Below are positions 7,946 through 15,845 of a stretch of 38,841 bases of DNA, piece after piece. Source of the stretch: Pseudomonadota bacterium (GTDB lineage: Bacteria > Pseudomonadota > Gammaproteobacteria > Burkholderiales > JAKAFK01). Each line of letters opens with the position of its first letter. Position 1 is the first letter of the stretch. Both the position numbers and the translations under genes were made by a program. The stretch spans positions 1-38,841 of the forward strand of contig JAKAFK010000031.1 of NCBI GenBank assembly GCA_021817985.1. Reading direction: 5' to 3'. A model generated the notes under the pieces. That model was not told the DNA's origin and made no database searches. It was given only the letters and a program-made list of their open reading frames with translations.

Positions 7946-9366
7946 TCAGAAAATTCCACGCGAGCACGACGCGCGAGGCGCTGCGTCAGGTGCGCGACGC
8001 GCTGGGGGCGGACGCCATCATCCTCTCGAATCGCCAAGTGGCGGGGGGCGTCGAGATCATGGCTGTGGCCGACATGGATGTGGCGGCTTTGACCGCCCAA
8101 CAGCTGCAGTTCGCCACCGCCCGCGTCGGAGATCCCGTGGCCCCCCGCCGTGAGCCCGTCCGGCTGCCTGCACAGGCCGACGTGCCGCCGAGGCCGGTTG
8201 CGCGCGAGGTCCAGCCCCCCGCGCCGGCACCAGCACCGCAGGTCCTGGCGCCCGCGGTTCCCGAGATGCCGCCGACGCCCAACCTGGCGGCGGTGCCCCC
8301 GATACCGGCGGCATCGGCCCCCCAGGCGAGTACGCCGCCGCCCAACGGCGCCGAAACACTCCCCGGTGCCGTGTCCTACGACGAATTCAGGAACGAGCTG
8401 TTTCGCGAAATCAGGTTCTTGCGCGGCCTCCTGGAGGGCCAGCTCGCGGGGCTTGCGTGGACCGACCTGCGGCGGCGCGATCCGGCCAAGCTCGAGATCA
8501 TGCGGCGCATGCTCAGTGCCGGCTTCAGCGCAACGCTGGGCCGTCAGCTGCTGGACAAGATGCCCGAGGGGTGCGACTTCGAGCGGGGATTCAAATGGGT
8601 CAAGGCGGCACTGGCCCATAACCTGCACGCGGTGTCCATCGGCGAGGATCTGGTCGAACGGGGCGGGGTCTATGCGCTGGTGGGGCCCACCGGAGTCGGC
8701 AAGACGACCACGGTCGCGAAGTTGGCGGCCCGCTGCACGTTGCGGCATGGCGCCGGCAAGCTGGCGCTGCTGACCACGGACAGCTATCGGATCGGCGCCC
8801 ATGATCAGCTGCGCATCTATGGCCGCATTCTGGGGGTGCCCGTCTACTCGATCAAGGACGAGTCGGATCTTCAGCTCACGCTCGCCGATTTGAAGAACCG
8901 GCACCTTGTGCTCATCGATACCGTTGGCATGAGCCAGCGCGATCGCCGGCTCGCCGACCAGGTGGCGCTCTTGTGCGGCGATGGGCGGGAGGTGAAGCGC
9001 CTCCTCCTCATCAGTGCCGTCTCTCAAGGCAGCACGCTAGACGATGTCGTGCGCAGCTACCAGGGAACGGGCATGAGCGGATGCATCCTGACCAAGGTCG
9101 ATGAAGCCGTCGGCGTGGGGTCGGGGCTTGACGTCATTATCCGTCACCGCCTGAGCCTGCATTACGTGACCAACGGGCAGCGCGTGCCTGAGGACCTGCA
9201 TCTGGCCAATTCGACCTATCTGGTGGACCGTGCCTTCAAGTCGGGGCAGGAGCTGGGCCCGTTCGGCGTCGAGGAAGCCGAAGCCCCGCTCCTCATGGCC
9301 ACGGACTTCGGGAGCCAGTTGGAAGAGGCCGAGTCCCGCCGCCTCAAGGCGACGCGACAGGGGTGA
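7942..9366 (+). CDS. flhF: Flagellar SRP-like GTPase FlhF
   Basis: SRP-type GTPase that marks the site of polar flagellum assembly and works with FlhG. It starts at GTG 7942, overlapping the flhA stop as GTGA, and has 474 residues. The N-terminal B domain (MIRKFHASTTREALRQVRD) is followed by a long Pro/Ala linker, residues ~70-135. The NG domain has the P-loop GPTGVGKT at 248-255, DTVGMSQRD as the G3 box and TKVDE as the G4 box. All GTP-binding motifs are intact, in contrast to the neighbouring FlhG. FlhF implies polar flagellation, but this is not proven here. Confidence 0.95.
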   Translation: MIRKFHASTTREALRQVRDALGADAIILSNRQVAGGVEIMAVADMDVAALTAQQLQFATARVGDPVAPRREPVRLPAQADVPPRPVAREVQPPAPAPAPQVLAPAVPEMPPTPNLAAVPPIPAASAPQASTPPPNGAETLPGAVSYDEFRNELFREIRFLRGLLEGQLAGLAWTDLRRRDPAKLEIMRRMLSAGFSATLGRQLLDKMPEGCDFERGFKWVKAALAHNLHAVSIGEDLVERGGVYALVGPTGVGKTTTVAKLAARCTLRHGAGKLALLTTDSYRIGAHDQLRIYGRILGVPVYSIKDESDLQLTLADLKNRHLVLIDTVGMSQRDRRLADQVALLCGDGREVKRLLLISAVSQGSTLDDVVRSYQGTGMSGCILTKVDEAVGVGSGLDVIIRHRLSLHYVTNGQRVPEDLHLANSTYLVDRAFKSGQELGPFGVEEAEAPLLMATDFGSQLEEAESRRLKATRQG

Positions 9367-9367
9367 T

Positions 9368-10252
9368 GTGGGGCGGGCGCCGCACGATCAGGCCGAAGGG
9401 TTGCGTCGCCTCCTCGCTCGCGGGGAGACGCGCATCATCGCCTTCGCCAGCGGGTGCAAGGGCAGCGGCCAGACCAGCGCAATCCTGAATCTGGGCGCCG
9501 CCCTTTCGAGAGGCGGGCGGCATGTCGTGGTGCTCGACGAGGCCGGCGGCCGCGCCAGTCTTTCGCATGCCCTGGGCGTCGACCGTTCCCGCGACCTCGT
9601 GAGCCTGGCGCGCACGGACGAAGGGGTGCGTGCGCTTCTCGAGGAGAACGCGGATGCCCTTCGCGTGATCCCGGTGGCACACGGCCTGCGCGGGCTGTCC
9701 GAGTTGTCGTCGGAGGCGGTGGAGCGGCTCGCGCAATCACTCGCCGCCTCGCCCCGCCCGATCGACGTGCTGATGGTGGACGCAAAGCCGGGGGGCGAGG
9801 GCGTTCCCATCTGCCTCGCCGCGCCCGAAGTGGTCGTGGTCGTGAGCAACTCCCGTTCCTCGATCAAGGAGGCCTACGCGTTGATCAAGGTCCTGAGCCA
9901 GGAGTATGGGAGGCATCGCTTCCACCTCTTGGTGACGCGAGCGGGACAAGGCGACGGGGAGACCATCTTCGCCAACATGGTGGAGGCGACCAGCCGTTTT
10001 CTCCAGGTTTCCCTGGACTTCATGGGCTGGGTGGCGCCCGACGAAAAAGTCGCCCAGTCGGTGCGGACCGGGCGCACCGTGGTGGAAGCATGGCCCGCAT
10101 CGGATTGCGCCAAGGCGTTCCGCGGCTTGGCCGATGTGATCGAGCGCTGGCCGTATCCGCGCGAAGAAGAGGGCAGGATGGACGTTTTCGTGCGGCGGCT
10201 GGTCTATAGCAGTCGAATTGCGGCAAAACAGTTGAGTTCGGCCTCGACATAG
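9368..10252 (+). CDS. flhG: FlhG/FleN-type flagellar number regulator with degenerate Walker A
   Basis: MinD/ParA-like protein that normally limits flagellar number by antagonising FlhF and the flagellar master regulator. I chose GTG 9368, one base after the flhF stop, with AGGGG just before it. This gives 294 residues. Aligned without gaps to the usual GGKGGVGKT, the deviant Walker A reads SGCKGSGQT (residues 28-36): the signature lysine is Cys30 and the second lysine is Gln35. The usual LDAD motif reads LDEA. VLMVDAKPGG occupies the Walker B/switch area, and the C-terminal MDVFVRRLVYSSRI resembles the FlhG membrane-targeting helix. Gene position supports FlhG. ATPase activity is doubtful. 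It may belong to a divergent FlhG branch. Confidence 0.85.
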   Translation: MGRAPHDQAEGLRRLLARGETRIIAFASGCKGSGQTSAILNLGAALSRGGRHVVVLDEAGGRASLSHALGVDRSRDLVSLARTDEGVRALLEENADALRVIPVAHGLRGLSELSSEAVERLAQSLAASPRPIDVLMVDAKPGGEGVPICLAAPEVVVVVSNSRSSIKEAYALIKVLSQEYGRHRFHLLVTRAGQGDGETIFANMVEATSRFLQVSLDFMGWVAPDEKVAQSVRTGRTVVEAWPASDCAKAFRGLADVIERWPYPREEEGRMDVFVRRLVYSSRIAAKQLSSAST

Positions 10253-10258
10253 TATTAT
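10232..10258 (+). promoter_or_regulatory. Possible sigma-70-like promoter before fliA
   Basis: TTGAGT (10232-10237) and TATTAT (10253-10258) are 15 nt apart, somewhat short, at the flhG 3' end. This could give fliA a second transcript besides read-through from flhB. The match is weak. A GGGAGGAG at 10269-10276 has no start codon at useful distance, and fliA itself begins after an A-rich, poor ribosome site. Confidence 0.3.
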
Positions 10259-10320
10259 GCTTGCGCCCGGGAGGAGCAGACACGGGACATCCCGCGTGCT
10301 CGCAAATTAAAAAGACCGTT

Positions 10321-11034
10321 ATGCGTGACACTGCAACGAATCTCGACAAGGACAAGGCGGTCGCGGACTATGCGCCTCTCGTCAAGCGCATCGCCTATCA
10401 CCTCATGGCGAGATTGCCTTCCAGCGTGCAGATCGACGATCTTATCCAGGCGGGCCTCATTGGCCTGCTGGATGCCGCCACCCATTTCGACGCGTCGCAA
10501 GGGGCCCAGTTCGAGACCTACGCCGTGCAGCGCGTGCGCGGCGCCATGCTGGACGAATTGCGGCAGGCCGACTGGCTCCCGCGCAATGTGCGCAAGTCCT
10601 TGCGCGTCATCGAGGCGGCGGTGGCCAAGCTCGAGCAGAAGAGCGGACGCCCGCCGACCGAGCGGGAGCTGGCCGAGGAACTCAACATGCCCCTGGCGCA
10701 ATATCAGCAGATGCTCCACGATGCCCGTGGGTGCCAGCTGCTCTACTACGAAGATTTCCAGGAGGGGGAAGGGGCCGATTTCTTTGACCACTATGGCGCC
10801 GAACAACGGGTCAATCCGCTCGACATTCTCTCGGATGGGCGTTTCCGGAGCCAGCTCGTGAAGGCTATCGAGGGGCTTCCCGAGCGCGAGCAGCTGGTGA
10901 TGGCCCTCTATTACGAACAAGACCTCAACCTGAAGGAAATCGGCGAGGTCTTGGGCGTGAGCGAGTCGCGGGTCTGCCAGCTGCACGGCCAGGCCGTATC
11001 CAGGCTCCGAAGCCGCCTGCGCGACTGGACCTGA
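10321..11034 (+). CDS. fliA: Flagellar sigma factor FliA (sigma-28)
   Basis: RNA polymerase sigma factor for late flagellar genes. The ATG at 10321 gives 237 residues beginning MRDTATNLDKDKAVADYAPL. A longer frame from TTG 10261 has a non-conserved extension. Region 2 includes DLIQAGLIGLLDAATHFD and the -10-contacting segment around FETYAVQRVRGAMLDELR. Region 3 follows, and region 4.2 is the helix-turn-helix NLKEIGEVLGVSESRVCQL. It lies 68 nt after flhG. Its predicted targets in this window are the promoters before motC, flgM and flgK. Its antagonist FlgM is encoded about 2.3 kb away on the other strand. Confidence 0.97.
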   Translation: MRDTATNLDKDKAVADYAPLVKRIAYHLMARLPSSVQIDDLIQAGLIGLLDAATHFDASQGAQFETYAVQRVRGAMLDELRQADWLPRNVRKSLRVIEAAVAKLEQKSGRPPTERELAEELNMPLAQYQQMLHDARGCQLLYYEDFQEGEGADFFDHYGAEQRVNPLDILSDGRFRSQLVKAIEGLPEREQLVMALYYEQDLNLKEIGEVLGVSESRVCQLHGQAVSRLRSRLRDWT

Positions 11035-11050
11035 CGCCGCGGGCGGCGTC
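11033..11050 (+). terminator. Hairpin at the end of fliA
   Basis: Stem GACGCCG/CGGCGTC with a CGGG loop, overlapping the fliA stop codon. No T-run follows. It separates fliA from the motC promoter and may cause partial termination. Confidence 0.45.
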
Positions 11051-11100
11051 CGCTTCACCCCGAAGGGTTGCCCGCCCTGAGCCCGGCACCGGTCCGGCGG

Positions 11101-11127
11101 TCAAGAAATGCCCCGCCGCGCCGATAT
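11101..11127 (+). promoter_or_regulatory. Sigma-28 (FliA) promoter for motCD
   Basis: TCAAGAAA (11101-11108), exactly 11 nt, then GCCGATAT (11120-11127). The known sigma-28 consensus is TAAAGTTT-N11-GCCGATAA. The -10 differs only in the last base. The start of transcription would be near 11134, giving a leader of about 78 nt before motC. Confidence 0.8.
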
Positions 11128-11211
11128 GCTATTGACTTAAGAACAAACACACCATAGGGCTTGCCGGATCTTGAAGTTTCCCCTGATTGACCTCCAGAAC
11201 GGGCGCGCGGG

Positions 11212-11952
11212 ATGGATCTGACCAGCATCGGGGGCATTCTGGTCGCCTTGACCGCGATTCTTGGCGGGCAGCTTCTCGAAGGCGGGCGCATCGGCTCGTT
11301 GCTGCAGGTCACCGCATTCATCATCGTCATCGGCGGGACCATGGGCGCGATCATGCTGCAAAGCTCGTTGCCCACGTTCCTCCTCGGCGTCAAGATGATC
11401 GGCTGGGCCTTCAAGCCGCCCGTACGCGCGCCACAGTCGCTGATCGACGATGTGATCCGCTGGAGCACCCTGTCGCGCAAGGGGGGCCTGCTTGCCCTCG
11501 AGCCGTTGATCGAGGACCTCGAGGACCCTTTCATGCGGAAAGGCTTGCAGCTCCTGGTGGATGGTGCCGAGCCGGAGGTGCTGCGCGAGTCGCTGGAGCT
11601 CGAGATCGGCGCGGCGGAAGAGCGCCTTCGGGCGGGCGCCAAGGTGTGGGAGTCCGCCGGCGGCTATGCGCCCACGATCGGGATCCTCGGTGCGGTTTTG
11701 GGGCTGATCCATGTCATGGAGAACCTCTCGGATCCGAGCAAACTGGGCGGAGGCATTGCGGTGGCCTTCGTGGCAACGATTTATGGGGTGGGATCGGCCA
11801 ACCTGTTTTTCCTGCCGGTCTCCAACAAGCTCAAGGCCCATGTCGCGCACGAGGTCATGTTGCGCAACATGCTGATCGACGGTCTGGTGTCCATCGCCAA
11901 CGGGGAAAATCCCCGCGTCATCGAGACCAAGCTGCAAGGTTACCTCGCCTAG
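11212..11952 (+). CDS. motC: Flagellar motor stator protein MotC (MotA/PomA family)
   Basis: Stator subunit A that forms the ion channel with the MotB-like partner and pushes on the rotor protein FliG. It has 246 residues. Four membrane segments can be seen: near residues 5-22, 30-50, ~145-165 and ~178-200. The large cytoplasmic loop between the second and third is charged, as needed for rotor contact. The sequence fits MotC/PomA (MDLTSIGGILVALTAILGGQ) better than enterobacterial MotA, which is longer. It sits behind a FliA promoter and 25 nt before motD. The coupling ion (H+ or Na+) cannot be told from this alone. Confidence 0.92.
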   Translation: MDLTSIGGILVALTAILGGQLLEGGRIGSLLQVTAFIIVIGGTMGAIMLQSSLPTFLLGVKMIGWAFKPPVRAPQSLIDDVIRWSTLSRKGGLLALEPLIEDLEDPFMRKGLQLLVDGAEPEVLRESLELEIGAAEERLRAGAKVWESAGGYAPTIGILGAVLGLIHVMENLSDPSKLGGGIAVAFVATIYGVGSANLFFLPVSNKLKAHVAHEVMLRNMLIDGLVSIANGENPRVIETKLQGYLA

Positions 11953-11977
11953 AGGGCACCCCACCTGGAGTCGGCGG

Positions 11978-12757
11978 ATGGCTCATCGCAAGCGCCATGA
12001 AGAGCACGAGAATCACGAGCGGTGGCTGGTATCCTATGCCGACTTCATCACCCTCCTGTTCGCCTTTTTCGTGGTGATGTATTCGATTTCCCAAATCAAT
12101 GTCGGAAAATACCGCGTCCTGAGCCAGTCGCTCGTGAGCGCCTTTCGCAATACGCCGCGCTCGAGCATGCCCATTCCGCTGGGAGCGGAACCCGGCGGGG
12201 AACGCGTGCGCGCGCCGCATGCGGTTTTCCGCCCCACCATGCTGGTGAGTCCGCATGAGGGGGCTCCCACGGCGCAGGAGGTGGCGCATGTGCAACAGGA
12301 GCGGCAGATGCGCGGCATCGCGGACAACATCCTGCAAGTGCTGGAACCGCTGGTCAAGGAAGGGCAGGTCCGGATCACCCAGAATAGTCTGGGCGTGGCG
12401 GTCGAGATCAACGCCAGCGTGTTGTTTGCCTCGGGGCAGGCCATCCTGCAGCCGACATCCGTCAAGGCGTTGACTGCGGTGGCCAAGGTTCTCGCCGGGC
12501 AGCGTAACGCCGTTCAGGTGCAAGGTTACAGCGACAACACGCCCATTCGAACGCCCCAGTACCCGTCCAACTGGGAATTGTCTTCCGCGCGCGCAAGCAG
12601 TGTGGTGCGCATCTTCATCCGCAACGGCGTCGCGCCGGGACGCTTGGTGGCAATGGGGTTTGCGGCCAACGCACCGGTCGCCAGCAATGCGACGGCCGCA
12701 GGACGGGCGAGGAATCGTCGGGTCACGGTGTTGATTTTGCCCGACCGCGCGGCGTGA
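11978..12757 (+). CDS. motD: Flagellar motor stator protein MotD (MotB family)
   Basis: Stator subunit B that anchors the stator to peptidoglycan and carries the ion-binding aspartate. It has 259 residues. A short His/Glu-rich N-terminus is followed by one membrane helix. This starts at WLVSYADFITLLFAFFVVMY, with Asp22 equivalent to E. coli MotB Asp32. A plug/linker follows, then an OmpA-like peptidoglycan-binding domain (~residues 145-255) with GYSDNTPI and the conserved RARNRRV end. CTGGAG at 11966-11971 serves as the ribosome site. It is co-transcribed with motC and ends 13 nt from the convergent flgN stop. Confidence 0.93.
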   Translation: MAHRKRHEEHENHERWLVSYADFITLLFAFFVVMYSISQINVGKYRVLSQSLVSAFRNTPRSSMPIPLGAEPGGERVRAPHAVFRPTMLVSPHEGAPTAQEVAHVQQERQMRGIADNILQVLEPLVKEGQVRITQNSLGVAVEINASVLFASGQAILQPTSVKALTAVAKVLAGQRNAVQVQGYSDNTPIRTPQYPSNWELSSARASSVVRIFIRNGVAPGRLVAMGFAANAPVASNATAAGRARNRRVTVLILPDRAA

Positions 12758-12770
12758 GCCGTGAGCGGGG

Positions 12771-13271
12771 CTAGATTTTTGCCAGCGGACGACCGAAATG
12801 GGCGGCTGCGGTCCGCCCATCCGGTCCATAGAGGTCGAGTTGCCCGCGTGCCACCTGAAGCACGGCCAGCGCCTCCCGGTTGTAGCGCATCTTGGTTTGC
12901 ACCATGGCGCCATTGGCGTCGTTGAGGCGCCGGGCGGTCTGCGCGAGGTCCAGCAGTTCACGCCAATGCCGGGCGGCAACCTGTGAGCGCTCGGCATCCA
13001 GATAGGGCGTCCATGAGCCGGGCGCTTCGCGCATCGGATCCAATCCGCGGGATGAGAGGAAGCGCCGGCGCCGTTCCGCCAGCTGAGTGAGCGTCACCAC
13101 CGCCTGGGACTTTCGTCGGGCAAGCTCCAGCAGCGGCTCGACATCCATCTGTGCGAGAACGGCTTGCTCGGAGCGCAGGAGATCGACGAACTGTCGGAAG
13201 GCCGCCACCTCGGCGCGAAGGTCGTCTAGGAACGCGTCTGGATTGCCCGGTGTCATGCCCGTCTCGACCAT
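12771..13271 (-). CDS. flgN: Flagellar export chaperone FlgN
   Basis: Cytoplasmic chaperone for the hook-filament junction proteins FlgK and FlgL, both encoded in this window. It has 166 residues and is largely alpha-helical. The C-terminal LNDANGAMVQTKMRYNREAL and LDLYGPDGRT regions are typical FlgN signatures. The start ATG at 13269-13271 has a GAGG site about 11 nt upstream. A second ATG five codons later is possible. It follows flgM by 13 nt, so the two form one transcript from the flgM promoter. It converges with motD. Confidence 0.9.
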   Translation of the reverse strand: MVETGMTPGNPDAFLDDLRAEVAAFRQFVDLLRSEQAVLAQMDVEPLLELARRKSQAVVTLTQLAERRRRFLSSRGLDPMREAPGSWTPYLDAERSQVAARHWRELLDLAQTARRLNDANGAMVQTKMRYNREALAVLQVARGQLDLYGPDGRTAAAHFGRPLAKI

Positions 13272-13284
13272 GGTTTGCGCGACC

Positions 13285-13593
13285 TCACGCCTTTCCGGAA
13301 AGCACGAGTTCCTTCACGGTATCGAGAAGGCGCTCGGCGATGACGCTGGAGTCGATCTGGAAGCGGCCTTCGCTGATGGCCCGCTTGATTTCTTCCACGC
13401 GTGCCGTGTCCACCTCGCCGACCCCGGCGAGGCTTGCCTCCAACAGGCTGAGCTGCGCCGAGAGCGACGTGATCCGGACGCTGTCGTCCCCCGACGGCCC
13501 GGACGTGCCGGGCGAATTGCGCGAAGCTCGGCCCTTGGTCTGGCTTTGCGTGACCCCCGCCCCGCGTGATGGCTTGGAGGAGCCTACTTTCAA
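13285..13593 (-). CDS. flgM: Anti-sigma-28 factor FlgM (TTG start)
   Basis: Binds FliA and holds late flagellar transcription off until the hook is complete, when FlgM is exported. It has 102 residues. The N-terminal half is low-complexity, Gly/Ser-rich and probably disordered, as needed for export. The C-terminal half contains the FliA-binding helices: DTARVEEIKRAISEGRF, then the IDSSVIAERLLDTV stretch. The start is TTG (13591-13593) with GAGGT upstream, since no ATG lies in frame. It is preceded by a very good FliA promoter, as expected for feedback, and followed by flgN. Confidence 0.92.
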   Translation of the reverse strand: MKVGSSKPSRGAGVTQSQTKGRASRNSPGTSGPSGDDSVRITSLSAQLSLLEASLAGVGEVDTARVEEIKRAISEGRFQIDSSVIAERLLDTVKELVLSGKA

Positions 13594-13684
13594 ATGGGTG
13601 ACCTCGCGTAAAGTGGGTGCGTGTCGATGCGTCTAGAGGGACAGCGCTGGTTCAGTTAGGCCGGAAACGACGATCGTTGGTTCC

Positions 13685-13711
13685 TTATCGTCCGGTACCT
13701 GTAAAACTTTA
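13685..13711 (-). promoter_or_regulatory. Sigma-28 (FliA) promoter for flgMN
   Basis: Read on the minus strand: TAAAGTTT (13704-13711), exactly 11 nt, then GACGATAA (13685-13692). This is a full -35 match and one mismatch in the -10 to TAAAGTTT-N11-GCCGATAA. The leader to the flgM TTG is about 85 nt. The rest of the 13594-13823 gap shows no other clear signal. Confidence 0.88.
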
Positions 13712-13823
13712 GAGGGGGGACGTGGCCCCGAGCGGCCTCGGCGGGCCTCCTCTTCATTGTAAGAAAGCACAGCCGATGGGCGCCGTCAAGCTGAGGTGGC
13801 GGACGCGTTGCGCGACGGGGGGC

Positions 13824-14951
13824 TCAAGCCAGGGCGGGCTGCCCGACGTCGGGGCTTGGCGCAGGCCCGATGATGCGATTCTTGCCCAGCTGCTTTGCCT
13901 GGTACATCCGTTCGTCGGCCATGGCGACCAGGGCGCGCCAATCCGTCGGGCGGTCCGCGTCTGAGGCGATGCCGACGCTGGCCGTGAGAACCTTCTCGTC
14001 CGGCCGAACGATGCTCGTGCCGTGAAGGAGCGCCTCGAGGCGACGAGCGGCTTGCGGCGCGCTGGCGTGCGGAAAGAGGAGCACGAATTCCTCGCCGCCC
14101 CAGCGAACGATGGCATCGGAGGCGCGCAGGCCGGAGCGTAGTCGAGAGGCCAGGGCGACGATGATGCGGTCGCCCGCCGAGTGGCCGAAACGGTCGTTGA
14201 TCGACTTGAAATCGTCGATGTCCAGGAATGCGAGCGCCAGCGGGTAGTGATGACGGGCCGCGAGTCTGATCTGGAGGGCGATGACCTCTTCGCCGGTCTT
14301 CCGGTTGAGGGCACCGGTCAGGGCGTCGGCGCTGGAGCGGGCAAAGAGTTCGCGCATCAGGAAGAGTTGCATGGCGGCCGAAATGGCGGCCACGCCGCTG
14401 ACCAGCACCAGCAGCCACAGAATCGCGATGCCGTCGATACCGGGCAGGAGGGATTGCGAGGGCAGGAGGAACGGCGCGGCGAGGGCTGCCGCCAGGATGG
14501 GCGCCGCAAGCGCCAAGGATTCGGAAAATGTGAGGGGAAAGACGGCGATTCCCGAGGTCAGGATGAACGGCAGGAAGGTGTAGCCACTGGCCATGGCGGC
14601 ACCGATGTAATCGAGATGGGTGCCGCTTAGCACAGCCCGGGAGTAGACGAAGAACGTGGCCGGGATGAGGAAGAGCAGGAGCAGCCCCGAGCGCATGCGG
14701 GCCAGCTGCGGTTCGCAGCGGCACAAGAGTGCGACCGCCATGAAGGCAGCACTCACGGCAAAGCGACCGATTTCCAGGCGAATGGCGATGCGCGGCGGCA
14801 GGGCCAATTGATCGAGGATGGCCCACAACGGCGTGACCACCGCAAACAACGCCGCAATCAGCCGCACCCGGTAGAGCACGACCCGGGCTCGCTCGCGGGA
14901 AAAGATCTCTGAGTGCGTGCGGCTCGTGAGGCCCGCCTTGAGGTCGATCAT
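13824..14951 (-). CDS. Membrane-bound GGDEF diguanylate cyclase between flgA and flgMN
   Basis: Predicted to make c-di-GMP from two GTP at the inner membrane. With the ATG at 14949-14951 (MIDLKAGL, GGGTGG upstream) it has 375 residues. An in-frame ATG at 14991-14993 would add 14 and has no clear ribosome site. About six hydrophobic segments cover residues ~25-195 and form a sensor region I cannot name. The GGDEF domain follows, with the GGEEF active site at 285-289 and an RASD inhibitory (RxxD) site five residues before it. The enzyme therefore looks active and product-inhibited. It lies in the same direction as flgA upstream and flgM downstream. Substrate and signal are unknown. Confidence 0.88.
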   Translation of the reverse strand: MIDLKAGLTSRTHSEIFSRERARVVLYRVRLIAALFAVVTPLWAILDQLALPPRIAIRLEIGRFAVSAAFMAVALLCRCEPQLARMRSGLLLLFLIPATFFVYSRAVLSGTHLDYIGAAMASGYTFLPFILTSGIAVFPLTFSESLALAAPILAAALAAPFLLPSQSLLPGIDGIAILWLLVLVSGVAAISAAMQLFLMRELFARSSADALTGALNRKTGEEVIALQIRLAARHHYPLALAFLDIDDFKSINDRFGHSAGDRIIVALASRLRSGLRASDAIVRWGGEEFVLLFPHASAPQAARRLEALLHGTSIVRPDEKVLTASVGIASDADRPTDWRALVAMADERMYQAKQLGKNRIIGPAPSPDVGQPALA

Positions 14952-15067
14952 CGTGTGTCCACCCAGTTGACAAACCAATCCGTCAAATCCCATGCGGAAG
15001 CGTCTGGGCGTGCGCAGCGCTTGGGCCTTCCATACGATAGGAACTTACGCTATTGGGGGAGGGGGGT

Positions 15068-15089
15068 CAATGGCCCCAAACGGCCATTG
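15068..15089 (-). other. Inverted repeat between flgA and the GGDEF gene
   Basis: Perfect 8-bp arms CAATGGCC/GGCCATTG around a 6-nt loop, 52 nt after the flgA stop and 117 nt before the GGDEF start. No T-run follows on the minus strand. It could be a 3' hairpin of flgA or an operator for the GGDEF gene. The 15090-15140 remainder is featureless. Confidence 0.4.
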
Positions 15090-15140
15090 TCAAGAATGGC
15101 GACTGGAGGTGCAACCGGTGGCGCGGGCGTCTTCAGGGAG

Positions 15141-15845
15141 TCAGTAGGCGACCGCCACCGTCCCTTGTCCCGTGGCGATGCCGGTGATGATGCTTCCCGA
15201 GGGCACGCGCACGGGCACGGGTTGCCCGACGGCGGCGTTGGCGAGGGCGCGCCCCTGGGAGGTCACGGTAAATCCTTGCCCCGTCGCCGCCAGCGTGACA
15301 TTCTGCCCCAGGTGAATCACCAGGGGGGCCCGCAGGATATCGAGGCGCAGGGCGTAGCCCGCGGGTACGCCATACGTCAGGATGCGTCCGACCGGTTGCG
15401 CGGGATCGGACAGCACGCCGTTGGGCAGTTGCGAGAGATCCTCCTTCCTGAGCGTGACATCGCCCGGACTGATGACTTGTCCTTGCGGCAGAGGCCGGGC
15501 GGCCACCACCACGGGAGCGAACACCTGGACATCGACCGGAACATACAACGACCAATCCGGCGACAAGCATCGCACGCCGACCGAGCTGTTGCCCCACAGT
15601 CGTCCGCCGACAGGCACGAAGGCCTTGAGGTGCGCGCAACGGGGCAACTCGAGCCGCGGGTCGATGGTGCCGACCGAGAGCTTGACGGTGCCCGGCAGCT
15701 GCGCGGCATGGGCACGCACATAGTCTCGCACGGCCTGCCGGATAGCGGCGTGCGGTTCGGGTGCGGCGGCCAAGGCGGGGGGCGCCTGCCAGAGGGCCAG
15801 CATCAGGCAGAGGGGGACGGCGAACAGGCGGCGTTGTAGCGGCAT
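15141..15845 (-). CDS. flgA: Flagellar P-ring assembly chaperone FlgA
   Basis: Periplasmic chaperone for assembly of FlgI into the P ring around the rod. It has 234 residues. A signal peptide is evident (basic MPLQRR, hydrophobic LFAVPLCLMLALW, then PPALAAA as the likely cleavage area). A cysteine-bearing N-terminal part follows (ELPRCAHLKAF, GVRCLSPDWS), then the SAF domain (ARPLPQGQVISPGDVTLRKEDLS) and the C-terminal GSIITGIATGQGTVAV. The ATG at 15843-15845 has a poor ribosome site. It is transcribed away from the flgB operon, with a hairpin-bearing leader upstream. Confidence 0.93.
   Translation of the reverse strand: MPLQRRLFAVPLCLMLALWQAPPALAAAPEPHAAIRQAVRDYVRAHAAQLPGTVKLSVGTIDPRLELPRCAHLKAFVPVGGRLWGNSSVGVRCLSPDWSLYVPVDVQVFAPVVVAARPLPQGQVISPGDVTLRKEDLSQLPNGVLSDPAQPVGRILTYGVPAGYALRLDILRAPLVIHLGQNVTLAATGQGFTVTSQGRALANAAVGQPVPVRVPSGSIITGIATGQGTVAVAY

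Noticed and set aside
10269-10276. Strong Shine-Dalgarno-like GGGAGGAG between flhG and fliA
   Set aside because: No start codon lies at a useful distance and no conserved small frame follows. It cannot be assigned to fliA, whose ATG is 44 nt further on.
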